Assembly: GCF_004369225.1 (NCBI RefSeq)
Contig: NZ_QFFZ01000004.1
Coordinates: forward strand, 1 to 64,000
Source of the DNA: Pelotomaculum propionicicum
GTDB taxonomy: Bacteria > Bacillota > Desulfotomaculia > Desulfotomaculales > Pelotomaculaceae
DNA: 64,000 nt
Reading direction: 5' to 3'
The notes under the pieces were generated by a model that did not search any database, was not told where the DNA came from, and saw only the letters and a program-made list of their open reading frames with translations. Below, in pieces: positions 1 through 9,003 of the stretch (the stretch's first letter is position 1; each line of letters opens with the position of its first letter). The position numbers were made by a program, and so were the translations under genes.

Positions 1-108
1 CAAGCCTCGGACATTTTAGCAATATCATTACAATCTGCTTAAAAAATCAATTTTTTAAACCAAGGGATAAGTATGTCCTTTTTTAGGCTTACTCCTTCAG
101 TTGTGTAA

Positions 109-1869
109 TTGAATTGTTTTCACGCTAACTCTATCATGAAGATATTGGACGAAGTCGCCGACCTGGCCTGGGAAAAAGGAAATAGCCCGGCGGCTTCACT
201 TTTAAAAGAAAGCAAAGCGAGACTGGCGCAGGAAGATTTTACTTTAGTTATACTTGGTGAATTCAAACGTGGCAAATCGACTCTTATAAATGCCCTCTTG
301 AGGGGCCAATTACTGCCCACCGCTATTGTGCCCTTGACCGCTATTCCGACTATAATTCAATATGGAAGACAGCTAAAAGTGAATGTAATTACTCTGGACG
401 GAACGAGAAAAGAAATCCCAATCTATGAAATTGGAGGTTACGTTACTGAAAGGGAAAATCCCAAAAATGTAAAAAGGATTAGGGAGGTTTTGATCAGCTA
501 CCCCTCGGAATTGTTGAAACAAGGCGTCATACTGGTTGACACTCCCGGCGTCGGGTCAGTTTACCAGCACAACACCAACGCCGCCTATGCCTACCTTCCT
601 TATTGCGACGCCGCTATCTTTATGATCTCCATCGATGCCCCGCTGGGCAAAAACGAAATAGACTATTTGAAGGACATTTTACAATATACAAACAAACTAT
701 TTTTTGTTTTAAATAAAATCGATATCGCTACGGCGGAAGATGTTAACGAAGCCCTGGAATATACTAGAAAAACCTTACGAGAAGAACTTGGTGATGGCGC
801 ATATAACATGATCCCCTTATCGGCGCGGCAGGCTCTGCTTGCCAGAACCGGCAAGGGTGAGTCCATTATGGCGGACACCAGCGGGATAAAAAAATTGGAA
901 GAAGTATTGGGAAGCTTTATCCGGAACGAAAAGGGCCGCCTGATCCTGGAGGCCGCCGCCGCCAGAGCACTACGGGCAATTAACGAACTGGAAATGGAAC
1001 TCCTGCTATGGCGAAAGGCTATGGAAAGCTCGTTCCGGGATTTGGATGAGAAAATTGTTCTTTTAACTGCCGAGCTGGATAAGCTGGAGCGTGAACGGGA
1101 AGATTCGATCTATCTCCTTTACCGCGAGGTAGACCGTATAAGTGATATGACAGGGGAAGATCTCAATGAATTCCGGCAGGCTAAAACATGTGAAATACTA
1201 GGCTGGTTAGAGGATTTTTACAAAAAAGAATCGCCTGGAAAGTCCGCAAAAGAGCTAAACTCTGCCTATAACGGCTTTATCAAGGACCTGATTGAAATGG
1301 TTTTAGATGAAAAGCGCATTGAACAGAGCACAAAGGTACGGGAAGAGTTTAAAACCGTCGCTTACAGATTCCTTAACCGCATTGAAGAAATCGTGGACAG
1401 GATGCTTTCCGTTTCCGCCGAGATTTTTGAAATTCCTCTTGAAAAATCAGCATCCAAAGAATACATCCTGGGAGCAAAAAAATTCTCTTTCCACTTTGCT
1501 GAGCACCCGTCATTCATACCCTCCCTGGAAACGCTGACAACTTTCGGCCTGCTTCCCAAAGCGCTGATCGGCGCCCAACTCTTCAAGAACGCCAAAGGTA
1601 AACTAATTGAGCTTTTTGACCGGAACTGCGGCCGGTTGCGCTCTGATCTGGTGGACAGCTTAAAGGAAGGTGCGCGGGATCTGGCCGGCGAAATCAGGTT
1701 ACGGGCCGACGCAGTATCCCAGGGCCTGCGCTCTGCTTTGCAGAAAGCCTTAAATGAGGCAAGCATGAACGAGGAGGAGCGCGTTGATAAGGAAGTAAAG
1801 TGGCAAAAAGAATATAATGAACTGCTTCAAATGAAGGAAACCTTAAAGCAGTTCATTGCTTCCCTGTAA
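109..1869 (+). CDS. Dynamin-like GTPase
   Basis: Large dynamin-family GTPase, probably membrane-remodelling or membrane-stress related as in other bacterial dynamin-like proteins. The P-loop GEFKRGKST lies at about residues 50-58, the G3 motif DTPG at about 144-147 and the G4 motif NKID at 202-205. The C-terminal half is predicted to be mainly helical, charged coiled-coil, and includes a short hydrophobic patch near residues 470-490 that could be a paddle. The frame opens at a TTG (109); an ATG at 136 (residue 10) is an equally good start. At 586 residues it is typical for a single-copy bacterial homolog. It stands alone, convergent with the modABC genes. Family assignment is firm; the cellular role is inferred. 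Confidence 0.85.
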   Translation: MNCFHANSIMKILDEVADLAWEKGNSPAASLLKESKARLAQEDFTLVILGEFKRGKSTLINALLRGQLLPTAIVPLTAIPTIIQYGRQLKVNVITLDGTRKEIPIYEIGGYVTERENPKNVKRIREVLISYPSELLKQGVILVDTPGVGSVYQHNTNAAYAYLPYCDAAIFMISIDAPLGKNEIDYLKDILQYTNKLFFVLNKIDIATAEDVNEALEYTRKTLREELGDGAYNMIPLSARQALLARTGKGESIMADTSGIKKLEEVLGSFIRNEKGRLILEAAAARALRAINELEMELLLWRKAMESSFRDLDEKIVLLTAELDKLEREREDSIYLLYREVDRISDMTGEDLNEFRQAKTCEILGWLEDFYKKESPGKSAKELNSAYNGFIKDLIEMVLDEKRIEQSTKVREEFKTVAYRFLNRIEEIVDRMLSVSAEIFEIPLEKSASKEYILGAKKFSFHFAEHPSFIPSLETLTTFGLLPKALIGAQLFKNAKGKLIELFDRNCGRLRSDLVDSLKEGARDLAGEIRLRADAVSQGLRSALQKALNEASMNEEERVDKEVKWQKEYNELLQMKETLKQFIASL

Positions 1870-1929
1870 TATTTTACGCGGTTGATGGAGGTTTAAAGGT
1901 TGGTCTCCTCAGTAATCGCGTTTTAAATT

Positions 1930-3039
1930 TTACTCGGCAAACAAAAGAAATTGTTCCGCCGGCAGTGATATTACTACCTTTTGGCCGACGGAAAGTTCGG
2001 ACACCTGTCCTAAGCTGTCGGTTGCAATTTCAGCTTCCAAAAGACATTTGCCATCCCCGTTGTCTGGTTGAAGTAACAAAATCAAACCTTTCCTTTTCTG
2101 GTATAGCTGCTTTACCGTACAAGCAGCTTGATTGAGAGCGGGCAGCTCCCTAGCGTTATCCATAGTTACATCTGTCTCAACGATAATGTTTTCAGCCCGT
2201 ATCCCGACGGTAACAGAGGTTTTTGGGAGGAGCCGCGTCCAATCGCTGTTGTTGGCCTGCAGAACTATACCCAGGCCGGGACAAAACAGTGCCAAACTAT
2301 CACTCTTATGAGCAACTACTTCTGCGGGAAACAAGTTTTGCACACCAAAAAATTTGGCTGTTTCCACGTTGGCCGGACAGCTATATACTTGCTGTTTTTC
2401 GCTGGATTGGACCACTACGCCACGGGCAATAAAAGTGACCGAATCAGCAAGTAAGAAAGCCTCCTCCATATCGTGGGTTACAATGAGAATAGTTATACCG
2501 TACTGCTGCTGTAATGTTTTCAGCAATAACCACAGTTCTTTGCGCATGGCCTCGTGCAGCGCTGAAAACGGTTCATCCAACAACAGCAGTTTATTACCTG
2601 GAACCAGCGCCCTGGCTAAAGCGGTGCGCTGGCGCTCACCGCCGCTTAAATTCTGAATGGAACGGTCTAAAAGGTGCCCAATTCCCAAATAGTGAGTTAG
2701 TTTTTCCACATCGCTGCGCTTATCCGGCGCATGGTGTTTCCGCATCCTCAGTCCATACTCAATATTCTCCCGTACATTCATATGGGGAAAGAGGGCCAGG
2801 TCCTGAGGCACATAGGCCAGTTCCCTTTGTTCCGGCGGCAGTACGGTAATGTCCCGGTTAAGCCAGTTAATGCTGCCGGCTTGAGCTTTGCGCAGTCCGG
2901 CAACTGTCTCCAAGACAAGGGTCTTCCCGCTTCCGGTCGCCCCCACCAGGGCGTGGCAACTCCCCGTCGGTACAGAAAAACTTATCTGATTGACTTGAAA
3001 GCTACCGGCTTTTAGACACAACCCCTTAATTTCCAGCAT
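1930..3039 (-). CDS. modC: Molybdate/tungstate-type ABC transporter ATPase
   Basis: ATPase of an oxyanion importer. The start MLEIKGLCL at 3039 is chosen because GAGGGGAA sits just upstream and the frame extending to 3201 only covers the overlapping permease gene. Walker A GATGSGKT, signature LSGGERQR, Walker B LLLLDEPF and the H-loop VTHD are all present. The last ~120 residues (from about VGIRAENI) look like a TOBE-type oxyanion-binding domain, as in ModC/WtpC/CysA. It overlaps the end of the permease gene by 14 nt, implying translational coupling. The substrate could be molybdate, tungstate or sulfate; the binding protein upstream favours Mo/W. Confidence 0.85.
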   Translation of the reverse strand: MLEIKGLCLKAGSFQVNQISFSVPTGSCHALVGATGSGKTLVLETVAGLRKAQAGSINWLNRDITVLPPEQRELAYVPQDLALFPHMNVRENIEYGLRMRKHHAPDKRSDVEKLTHYLGIGHLLDRSIQNLSGGERQRTALARALVPGNKLLLLDEPFSALHEAMRKELWLLLKTLQQQYGITILIVTHDMEEAFLLADSVTFIARGVVVQSSEKQQVYSCPANVETAKFFGVQNLFPAEVVAHKSDSLALFCPGLGIVLQANNSDWTRLLPKTSVTVGIRAENIIVETDVTMDNARELPALNQAACTVKQLYQKRKGLILLLQPDNGDGKCLLEAEIATDSLGQVSELSVGQKVVISLPAEQFLLFAE

Positions 3040-3820
3040 AAATTCCCCTCTTTGCAATGAGCCTGGCCGCATACAATACGCTGATCCCGATAAAGAGCAA
3101 TATGCCGATGCAAACAACAGCGCCTTTGATATCCGATATGGCCAGCCGCATATAGATGGCGACCGGCATGGTTTCCGTGCGCATGGCCATTGTGCCGGCA
3201 ATTGTTATAGTAGCGCCGAATTCTCCGATTGCTTTCGCCCAGGTAAGGATGGCAGCGGCGAAAATGCCGCGGCGGCAAAGCGGCAGCGTTGTAGTACGAA
3301 AAGCTGCAAAAGTCGAGGCGCCCAGCGTCCTGGCTACTGCCTCGTAACGTGGCGGTATTTCATCCAAAGCGGATTTGACCAGGCGCGCTGCCACACCGGC
3401 TACGGTTACAAACTGGGCCAGCACGATGCCATAGACGGTAAACACAAATTGTTGGAAGTTAGTTTGTATCCACTCCCCCAGGGGAGTGTTGAAAAATATC
3501 AGCAGCATGGCGCCAATGGCTGCAGGTGAAACAATCATCGGCAATTCCAGCAAGGTGTCAAGCAAAGTTTTGCCGAAAAAATCGTAGCGCGAAAGGGCGT
3601 AAGCCGTCGGCACGGCCAACAGCATGGCCAGTCCCATGGCTATTGTCGCAGCCATTATACTTAACCGGATCGAGAACAGCATCCGTTCCGATAACAGCAC
3701 TTCCCAGAAACGCTCCCCGGAAAAGAAATATGCCAGTGACGCCATTAATAAAAAATACATGAGAAAGGTAGTGAAAGCTGCTGCCAGGCAAAATTGTTTT
3801 AGTTTCACTACTTTAACCAC
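3026..3820 (-). CDS. modB: Molybdate/tungstate-type ABC transporter permease
   Basis: Integral membrane permease with about six hydrophobic segments. The cytoplasmic EAA-type loop reads EAVARTLGASTFAAFRTTTLPL, the site that docks onto the ATPase. The length (about 264 residues) matches ModB/WtpB. The start is ambiguous: a GTG at 3820 overlaps the binding-protein gene, and a second GTG at 3808 overlaps its stop codon as TAGTG. Either way it is directly coupled to the gene for the binding protein and to the ATPase gene. It imports the oxyanion delivered by the lipoprotein encoded just upstream. Confidence 0.85.
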   Translation of the reverse strand: MVKVVKLKQFCLAAAFTTFLMYFLLMASLAYFFSGERFWEVLLSERMLFSIRLSIMAATIAMGLAMLLAVPTAYALSRYDFFGKTLLDTLLELPMIVSPAAIGAMLLIFFNTPLGEWIQTNFQQFVFTVYGIVLAQFVTVAGVAARLVKSALDEIPPRYEAVARTLGASTFAAFRTTTLPLCRRGIFAAAILTWAKAIGEFGATITIAGTMAMRTETMPVAIYMRLAISDIKGAVVCIGILLFIGISVLYAARLIAKRGIYAGN

Positions 3821-4716
3821 TCTTTAGGCAGGGTGTATTCTCCACCGACCGGCCTGTCTTCACCAATGTAGTCAACCGCTTCGGCGGGCTCCATAAAGTA
3901 TTGGTATTTCTTAAAGGCAGTCTTGCCGTCTTCCGACTGCAGGAAATCAATAAACTGCTGGGCCAGTTCCCGGTTTTCAGTAAATTTAGATACGGCGATC
4001 GGAATGTAGCCGATACGGATAATCTCAGACGGTTTCAGCTTTACGGTTTCAATTTTCTCCGGGTCCCAATACTGGAATACGCTCCACCCGATAACCGCGT
4101 CCACAGTCTTTAATGATATGGCGGTAGCTGTTTTTTCACAGCTTTCGGTATAATTAACTATATTATTCCGAAAGGCTTGCTTCTCTTCAGGCGTAAAGGC
4201 ATTTTCAATAATCTCCACGGCGTACAGTCCCACACACACACCTTCGGGATTGGCGATGGCCACTTTAATGCCCGGCTGGGTCAAGTCTTTCAGCGATTTA
4301 ATGTTTTTAGGATTTCCTTTCTGTACATTGATGGAATTAACAAGGTAAACAATTTTTTGTTCGGTTTCCGGGTACACGACGCCATCCTTTTTAGCTGTCT
4401 CCATAAAGTCAGAAGAACCGGGGAAATACAAATCGCCTTTTTTGCCCAGTTTCATTTGCGTCAGCACATAGCCTGAGCCGCCGAATACCATATCGACTTT
4501 CACGCCGGTTTTTTGCTCAAAAGCTTTGGCCGCCAGTTCCAGCGGAGGTTGGCTCGCCGCGCCGGCATAGATCATTAGATGTTTTTCGGCAGGTGGCGCG
4601 TTGCCGGGTGTTTCATTGGATGCTTGTTTGCCGCCGGAGCAGCCGCTCACTAGGAGAGCTGCCGTGAAAAAAAGCAAAACTATGGCTGTCAGCCGCCGGG
4701 AATTTAGTTTTTTCAT
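3808..4716 (-). CDS. modA: Molybdate/tungstate-type substrate-binding lipoprotein
   Basis: Extracellular solute-binding protein of the ModA/WtpA superfamily. The N-terminus is a lipoprotein signal (hydrophobic stretch, then LLVSGCSGG with the lipidated Cys). The mature protein shows the family pattern: LMIYAGAASQPPL near the start, FGGSGYVLTQMKLGKKGDLYFPGSSDFM for the first ligand loop and VIGWSVFQYW further on. The SD AAGGAG lies shortly before the ATG at 4716. First gene of a tight three-gene operon. Specific anion (molybdate, tungstate or another) cannot be settled by eye. Confidence 0.85.
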   Translation of the reverse strand: MKKLNSRRLTAIVLLFFTAALLVSGCSGGKQASNETPGNAPPAEKHLMIYAGAASQPPLELAAKAFEQKTGVKVDMVFGGSGYVLTQMKLGKKGDLYFPGSSDFMETAKKDGVVYPETEQKIVYLVNSINVQKGNPKNIKSLKDLTQPGIKVAIANPEGVCVGLYAVEIIENAFTPEEKQAFRNNIVNYTESCEKTATAISLKTVDAVIGWSVFQYWDPEKIETVKLKPSEIIRIGYIPIAVSKFTENRELAQQFIDFLQSEDGKTAFKKYQYFMEPAEAVDYIGEDRPVGGEYTLPKEWLK

Positions 4717-4763
4717 GTTACTATTCTCCTTTTCTACATAATAAACCTTGCTAACATTTTAAA

Positions 4764-5090
4764 TTAATCACACCTACCGCAGCTTGCTTCAGGACAGAAC
4801 CGGTTTATTCCCAGCAACGCGGCAGCGCCGGCGCCGGTCGTGCCGAACAGGACAAGCGGTATGGGGGCGTTGTACAAGGTGTCTATTGTAGCGTTGCAAA
4901 TGGTGCTGCCGGTGGCGAAGATAACATCACTCGTCTCGATATACTTGTCCAGGTCGACGGCGCCGTCCCTGATCAGGACCCCGTTTTTAGTCTGGCCTAT
5001 ATTGGCCGGATCCAGGTCAAGAACAATTAAAGAGGAGAAGGCGCCAGCTATACGGGCAAGGTGGATCATAGTGTTCACTGCCGTAATGAA
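4764..5090 (-). pseudogene. Remnant of a DUF364 (putative heavy-metal chelation) protein
   Basis: About 105 residues resembling the C-terminal half of DUF364/DUF4213 proteins, for example SLIVLDLDPANIG, then DVIFATGSTICNATID and a glycine-rich end. Full members are about 250 residues. Here the frame is closed by TAA at 5102-5100, shortly upstream of the first possible start (GTG 5078), and no N-terminal half is seen before the neighbouring intergenic region. It sits in the same direction just upstream of the modA gene, a context known for DUF364 genes near metal-uptake genes. I read it as a 5'-deleted relic; a short functional protein from the GTG is less likely. Confidence 0.5.
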
Positions 5091-5237
5091 GGACCGGAGT
5101 TATGCGCCCGTCAGGCAGTTGAGTATTTTCAAAAAAACGCTATCTCCTCCTGTCAAACCAGTCTATAACTAACTAAATAAATATCATATTGGATCAAGAA
5201 TATCCCAATTCACTTATTAAAGCTCCCCTTGGAAATC

Positions 5238-5302
5238 AACTTAACTCAACTTAACACAACTTATCAATATTTACTATCATTATAAATTGGGTTATAATGA
5301 TA
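5238..5302 (+). promoter_or_regulatory. Promoter and phased direct repeats upstream of the TauE/SafE gene
   Basis: Three CAACTTA units at 10-bp spacing (about 5238-5264) are followed by a likely sigma-A promoter: TTTACT at 5270-5275, a 17-bp spacer and a perfect TATAAT at 5293-5298. The -10 lies inside an 11-bp inverted repeat TATCATTATAA / TTATAATGATA (5275-5285 and 5292-5302). The arrangement suggests regulator binding, but no regulator is assigned. Confidence 0.5.
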
Positions 5303-5356
5303 AGCAAGTATAATATAATAGTAATTACGACAAATTTTTATCCGGCTGTTAACTGA

Positions 5357-6178
5357 TTGAACCCGCAGGATGTCGGTAGAGAGGGGAAGAGGCTTTTGCG
5401 TTTATTGTCATCATTTTCAATCGGCGCTCTTATTGGCGTCTTAGGAGGGCTTATAGGGTTGGGGGGGGCAGAATTCCGCCTGCCCGTGCTGGTCGGTGTG
5501 TTTAAGTTCAAAACCATCCATGCGATCATGATCAATCTGGTCGTCAGCCTGGTCACGGTCTGTTTTTCCTTTTTGTTTCGTTCATCCATCGTTCCTTACA
5601 GTCAGGTTTGGGGACAAACACCGGTCATTCTCAATTTATTGGCCGGTTCGTTGCTCGGTTCATATGCGGGCGTGCACTTTGCCACCCGCTTAAACGAAAA
5701 AAGCCTGAACCGTCTGGTCATGGTTTTTTTGGTTTCCCTGGGCTTGATGCTGGTATTTCACGGGGTCCTGTTTGACAACATCACATCATTTTCCTTGCAC
5801 CCCTTAACGCGTGCCATCCTGGGCGCTTTAGCCGGTGTGGTCATCGGCATGTTTAGCAGCATGCTGGGTGTGGCCGGCGGGGAATTAATCATCCCCACGC
5901 TGTTGTTTCTATTTGCCGTTGATATAAAATTAGCCGGAAGCTTAAGTCTGGCTATCAGTATCCCAACTATTATCATTGGCCTCACCAGGTATAAGACTCA
6001 TGAACCATTTAAAGTGGTGCGGCAGGAAGCCAAATTCATCGCCGTCATGGCGGCGGGCTCGATTGTGGGTTCCTTTGCCGGCAGCCACCTCTTACGGGGC
6101 ATATCGGGCGAAGTTGTAAAGACCTTCCTGGGATTTATTTTACTCACATCGGCGGTCAAACTGTTTTACAGCAAATAA
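5357..6178 (+). CDS. TauE/SafE (DUF81) family membrane permease
   Basis: Multi-spanning membrane protein of the sulfite/organosulfonate exporter family. Two internally similar halves each begin with a glycine-rich helix: IGALIGVLGGLIGLGGAEF near the N-terminus and VVIGMFSSMLGVAGGELIIP in the middle, the hallmark of this family. The frame opens at TTG 5357, but TTG 5396 (giving a start LLSSFSIG) has the better SD (GAGGGGAAGAGG). Length of 260-273 residues is normal. It lies between the mod genes and the HTH-PBP regulator gene; an anion substrate is likely but unknown. Confidence 0.75.
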   Translation: MNPQDVGREGKRLLRLLSSFSIGALIGVLGGLIGLGGAEFRLPVLVGVFKFKTIHAIMINLVVSLVTVCFSFLFRSSIVPYSQVWGQTPVILNLLAGSLLGSYAGVHFATRLNEKSLNRLVMVFLVSLGLMLVFHGVLFDNITSFSLHPLTRAILGALAGVVIGMFSSMLGVAGGELIIPTLLFLFAVDIKLAGSLSLAISIPTIIIGLTRYKTHEPFKVVRQEAKFIAVMAAGSIVGSFAGSHLLRGISGEVVKTFLGFILLTSAVKLFYSK

Positions 6179-6262
6179 ACCAATTTAAACAAAGTATTGC
6201 GGAAACTAACTGTGTGAGATATGCTTTAGCCAGTTACCATACTTAATTGAGGTGAACGCTTT

Positions 6263-7207
6263 ATGCCCGACAATATATCCTATACACCGGAGGAAGTTGC
6301 TAAAATCCTTAGAATCTCCCGCTTTACAGTCTATGAACTGATTAAGCGAGGCGACCTTGTCGCCTACCGCGTAGGTGAGCGTAAAATGCGGATCGAGGCT
6401 GCCGATCTTGAACATTATAAAAATAAGACTAAAACGGCGGCGCCAGCTGCGCCGCGGCTGCCTTCGGCTGAGATGGTGGAGAGGCCTCTGTTCAGCAATC
6501 AAGAAGGACTCATCATCTGCGGCCAGGACGTTGTCCTGGATATCCTGACCCGTCACCTGGAAAAACAAATGCCGTACGTCCGTTTTCTACGGTATTATGC
6601 CGGCAGTGTAGACGGTCTCACGGCGTTATACAGGGGTAGCGCCAACGTGGTCACAACTCACCTTTGGGACGGGGACAACGACGAATACAATGTCCCCTAT
6701 GTGCGCCGCCTGTTGCCGGGACAGCGGGCGGTCATCATCAACCTGGTGTACCGCATGGAAGGGTTTTACGTAGCGCCGGGCAATCCCAAATTTATCTACG
6801 ACTGGCCTGATTTAATCCGGCCTGACATTCGGTTTGTAAACCGGGAACGGGGTTCCGGCGCGCGCGTGCTGCTGGATGAAAAACTCCGGCAGGTAGATAT
6901 GGATCCCTGTCTAATCGCTGGCTACGAACATGAGGAAATGAGCCACCTGGCTGTCGCCAGCTGTGTGGCCAGGGGCGAGGCCGATGTGGGCCTGGGGGTG
7001 GAAAAGGCGGCCATGCAGGTATCCAACCTGGATTTTGTCCCCTTGCAGAAAGAACGCTATGATTTGGTATTTCTCCGCCGTGACCTGGACAAACCTCATT
7101 TTCAGGCGTTGCTTCACACCTTAAGATCTCCTGAATTCCGGGACGAAGTATCAGGCATGAGTGGTTATGATATCAGCAAAATGGGTGAGCTTATCGCAGA
7201 AGTTTAG
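6263..7207 (+). CDS. Excisionase-type HTH regulator fused to a PBP-like ligand-binding domain
   Basis: Residues 4-55 form a helix-turn-helix of the MerR/excisionase type (YTPEEVAKILRISRFTVYEL...). The remaining ~240 residues match the PBP-like domain (PF12727 type) related to molybdate-binding proteins, with ANVVTTHLWDGD, FVNRERGSGARVLLD and ADVGLGVEKAAM. Proteins of this shape are thought to sense oxyanions such as molybdate or tungstate in the cytoplasm and control transcription. SD GAGGTGAA precedes the ATG. Its position close to modABC and a putative anion permease suggests it regulates them; that is inference. Confidence 0.75.
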   Translation: MPDNISYTPEEVAKILRISRFTVYELIKRGDLVAYRVGERKMRIEAADLEHYKNKTKTAAPAAPRLPSAEMVERPLFSNQEGLIICGQDVVLDILTRHLEKQMPYVRFLRYYAGSVDGLTALYRGSANVVTTHLWDGDNDEYNVPYVRRLLPGQRAVIINLVYRMEGFYVAPGNPKFIYDWPDLIRPDIRFVNRERGSGARVLLDEKLRQVDMDPCLIAGYEHEEMSHLAVASCVARGEADVGLGVEKAAMQVSNLDFVPLQKERYDLVFLRRDLDKPHFQALLHTLRSPEFRDEVSGMSGYDISKMGELIAEV

Positions 7208-7213
7208 TTTTTG

Positions 7214-8678
7214 TCACACTTTCAGATGCAAAACTTTTTTCCTTACCCCGCCAGATAAATGATGGAACAGGATACCCATGACTGTTAGGGCTGAGGAAAC
7301 AACGAGGATTAAAGCCCATTGCAGCCCGTTTAAAGCAACGGCATGGAAAACCGGCTGATAATATCCCTAGTTCTTTTGCTACGGCACAGGCGGTAAGCTG
7401 GTGGTCACCGGTTATCATCACTACTTTTATTCCCGCCCTGCGGCAGGTTCGCACCGCTCCTAACGCTGAAAGCCTGGGAGGATCGATCATGCCGGCTAAA
7501 CCAAGAAAAACCAGCCCCCGTTCAACAGACTCTTCCGTAAAATTATCGCTTGCGGCAGGCAGCTCCCGGCAGGCAAAAGCCAGCACCCTGAGCGCCTCTC
7601 CGGCAAGAGAGGAGTTCTGGGCCAGTATTGCTTCCCTGTCCCTGTCCGACAGGGGTACCGCCAATTCTCCCTTGTATATATGAGTACACAGGTCCAGGAC
7701 AACATCCGGCGCTCCTTTCACATAAGCTGTTAAGGCTCCCGAAGACTGCCGGCATATCACTGTCATGCGTTTGCGGTCGGAATCAAAGGGTAGTTCGGCT
7801 ATCCTGGGCTCTTTTACCTCCAGTTGTTCCCGCCAAACCCCGGCTTTTGCGGCCATAACCAAAATTGCCCCTTCTGTGGGATCTCCCATGACTGACCATT
7901 CTCTGGATGAGCGACTGCGGACCATGCCTCTAAAAAGCCCCTTGACACTAACTTTACTTCGCTCCAGAACGGCGTTGTTGCAAAATGCGGCCGCTTTCAT
8001 AAATAATGTGAAATGATTGCCATGCCTGTCCGCTGGGCCGGCAAACTCACCTTTGGGGTTGTAACCTTCTCCTGTAACGTCAAGGGCAGATCCAGCCAGA
8101 ACAATCTTCCGCACGGTCATTTCATTCTGGGTCAGGGTCCCGGTTTTGTCTGAACAGATCACTGTGGCGCAGCCAAGTGTTTTAACCGCCGGAAGTTTAC
8201 GAATAATGGCATGCCGCCGGATCATCCGCTGCACTCCAATAGCTAACGATACTGTCACAATGGCCGGCAGGCCTTCAGGTATCGCCGCCACCGCAAGGCT
8301 GATTCCGGCCATAAACATCTGGTAAACTTCTTCACCTCTGATTATTCCCATAAACACAACTGCAGCGCAGATAAAAAGGCAAAAAGCCACCAACCACTTA
8401 CCCAACTGGGCTAAGCGCCGCTGGAGAGGCGTCTCCTCCTGCCCGGCTTCCTGGATCATACCGCAAATCTGGCCCATCTCGGTAGCCATCCCCGTATGTA
8501 CCACTATACCGCGTCCGCGCCCCCTGGTGACTGCTGTGCCCAGATAAGCCATGTTTCTGGTATCCCCCAGGGAGAGAATTTCTGTTTTAAGAGCCTGTTC
8601 CTGCTTTCCTACCGGCGTCGCTTCCCCGGTGAGCGCCGACTCCTCGATACCCAGGTTGACAGTTTGCAGCAGGCGCAA
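7214..8678 (-). pseudogene. Decayed P-type cation-transporting ATPase
   Basis: Central part of a Ca2+/cation P2-type ATPase: NLGIEESALTGEA, the membrane motif [11 protein letters not shown], the phosphorylation site [20 protein letters not shown], the nucleotide-binding KGAPD and MITGDH. It is broken in three ways. The N-terminal cytoplasmic and first membrane segments are absent. The frame jumps after KELGIL (about 7355), deleting the conserved hinge GDGxND and most C-terminal membrane helices. The last helix survives only in another reading frame (GLQWALILVVSSALTVMGIL, about 7350 down to the stop at 7214). Non-functional remnant. Confidence 0.8.
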
Positions 8679-8766
8679 GTTCTGTATGGGCTCAAAAAAT
8701 GCTTTAAACCAGGCTTTTAGTGCAACAATCCCTACTGTGGCGCACGTAAGATGAGTAACTTTATTC

Positions 8767-8795
8767 TTGCAGGCAGCATAAAAAAGTGTTACATT
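8767..8795 (+). promoter_or_regulatory. Promoter of the MutS-like operon
   Basis: TTGCAG at 8767-8772, a 17-bp spacer and TACATT at 8790-8795, ending just before the fluoride riboswitch. It resembles a moderate sigma-A promoter. Confidence 0.45.
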
Positions 8796-8800
8796 AAAAA

Positions 8801-8891
8801 CGGGATGAAGCCCCCTTTGGAAAGATCCGAAACGCTGTTAACGGCTGATGGCTTCTACGAAACAAACGTAGAGACTATCAGCTTTTTTATT
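8801..8891 (+). promoter_or_regulatory. Fluoride riboswitch (crcB motif) with intrinsic terminator, copy A
   Basis: The aptamer begins GGGATGAAGCCCC (8802 on), continues through CCGAAACGC and ends with the conserved GGCTGATGGCTTCTACG. That last segment also forms the left arm of a terminator: CTGATGGCTTCTACG pairs with CGTAGAGACTATCAG (8866-8881), followed by CTTTTTTATT. The shared strand is what an ON switch needs: ligand binding holds it in the aptamer and blocks termination. The MutS-like operon starts about 110 nt downstream. Confidence 0.85.
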
Positions 8892-9003
8892 GGCGCAGGT
8901 TCCAAGGGGGATTTTTCATATTTTGAGTCTTGTCTTAGTTAGCACTAATATTCGAAGGCAAATGCTGTTATGCGTCACCGTTATAGCCCAGGAGGTGTTT
9001 TCC

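Noticed and set aside
1-108. Possible end of an upstream gene or promoter at the window start
   Set aside because: No frame with coding character or clear promoter could be supported in these 108 bases.
3040-3201. N-terminal extension of the modC frame by 54 codons
   Set aside because: It lies entirely within the permease gene in another frame. The SD GAGGGGAA and family alignment place the start at 3039.
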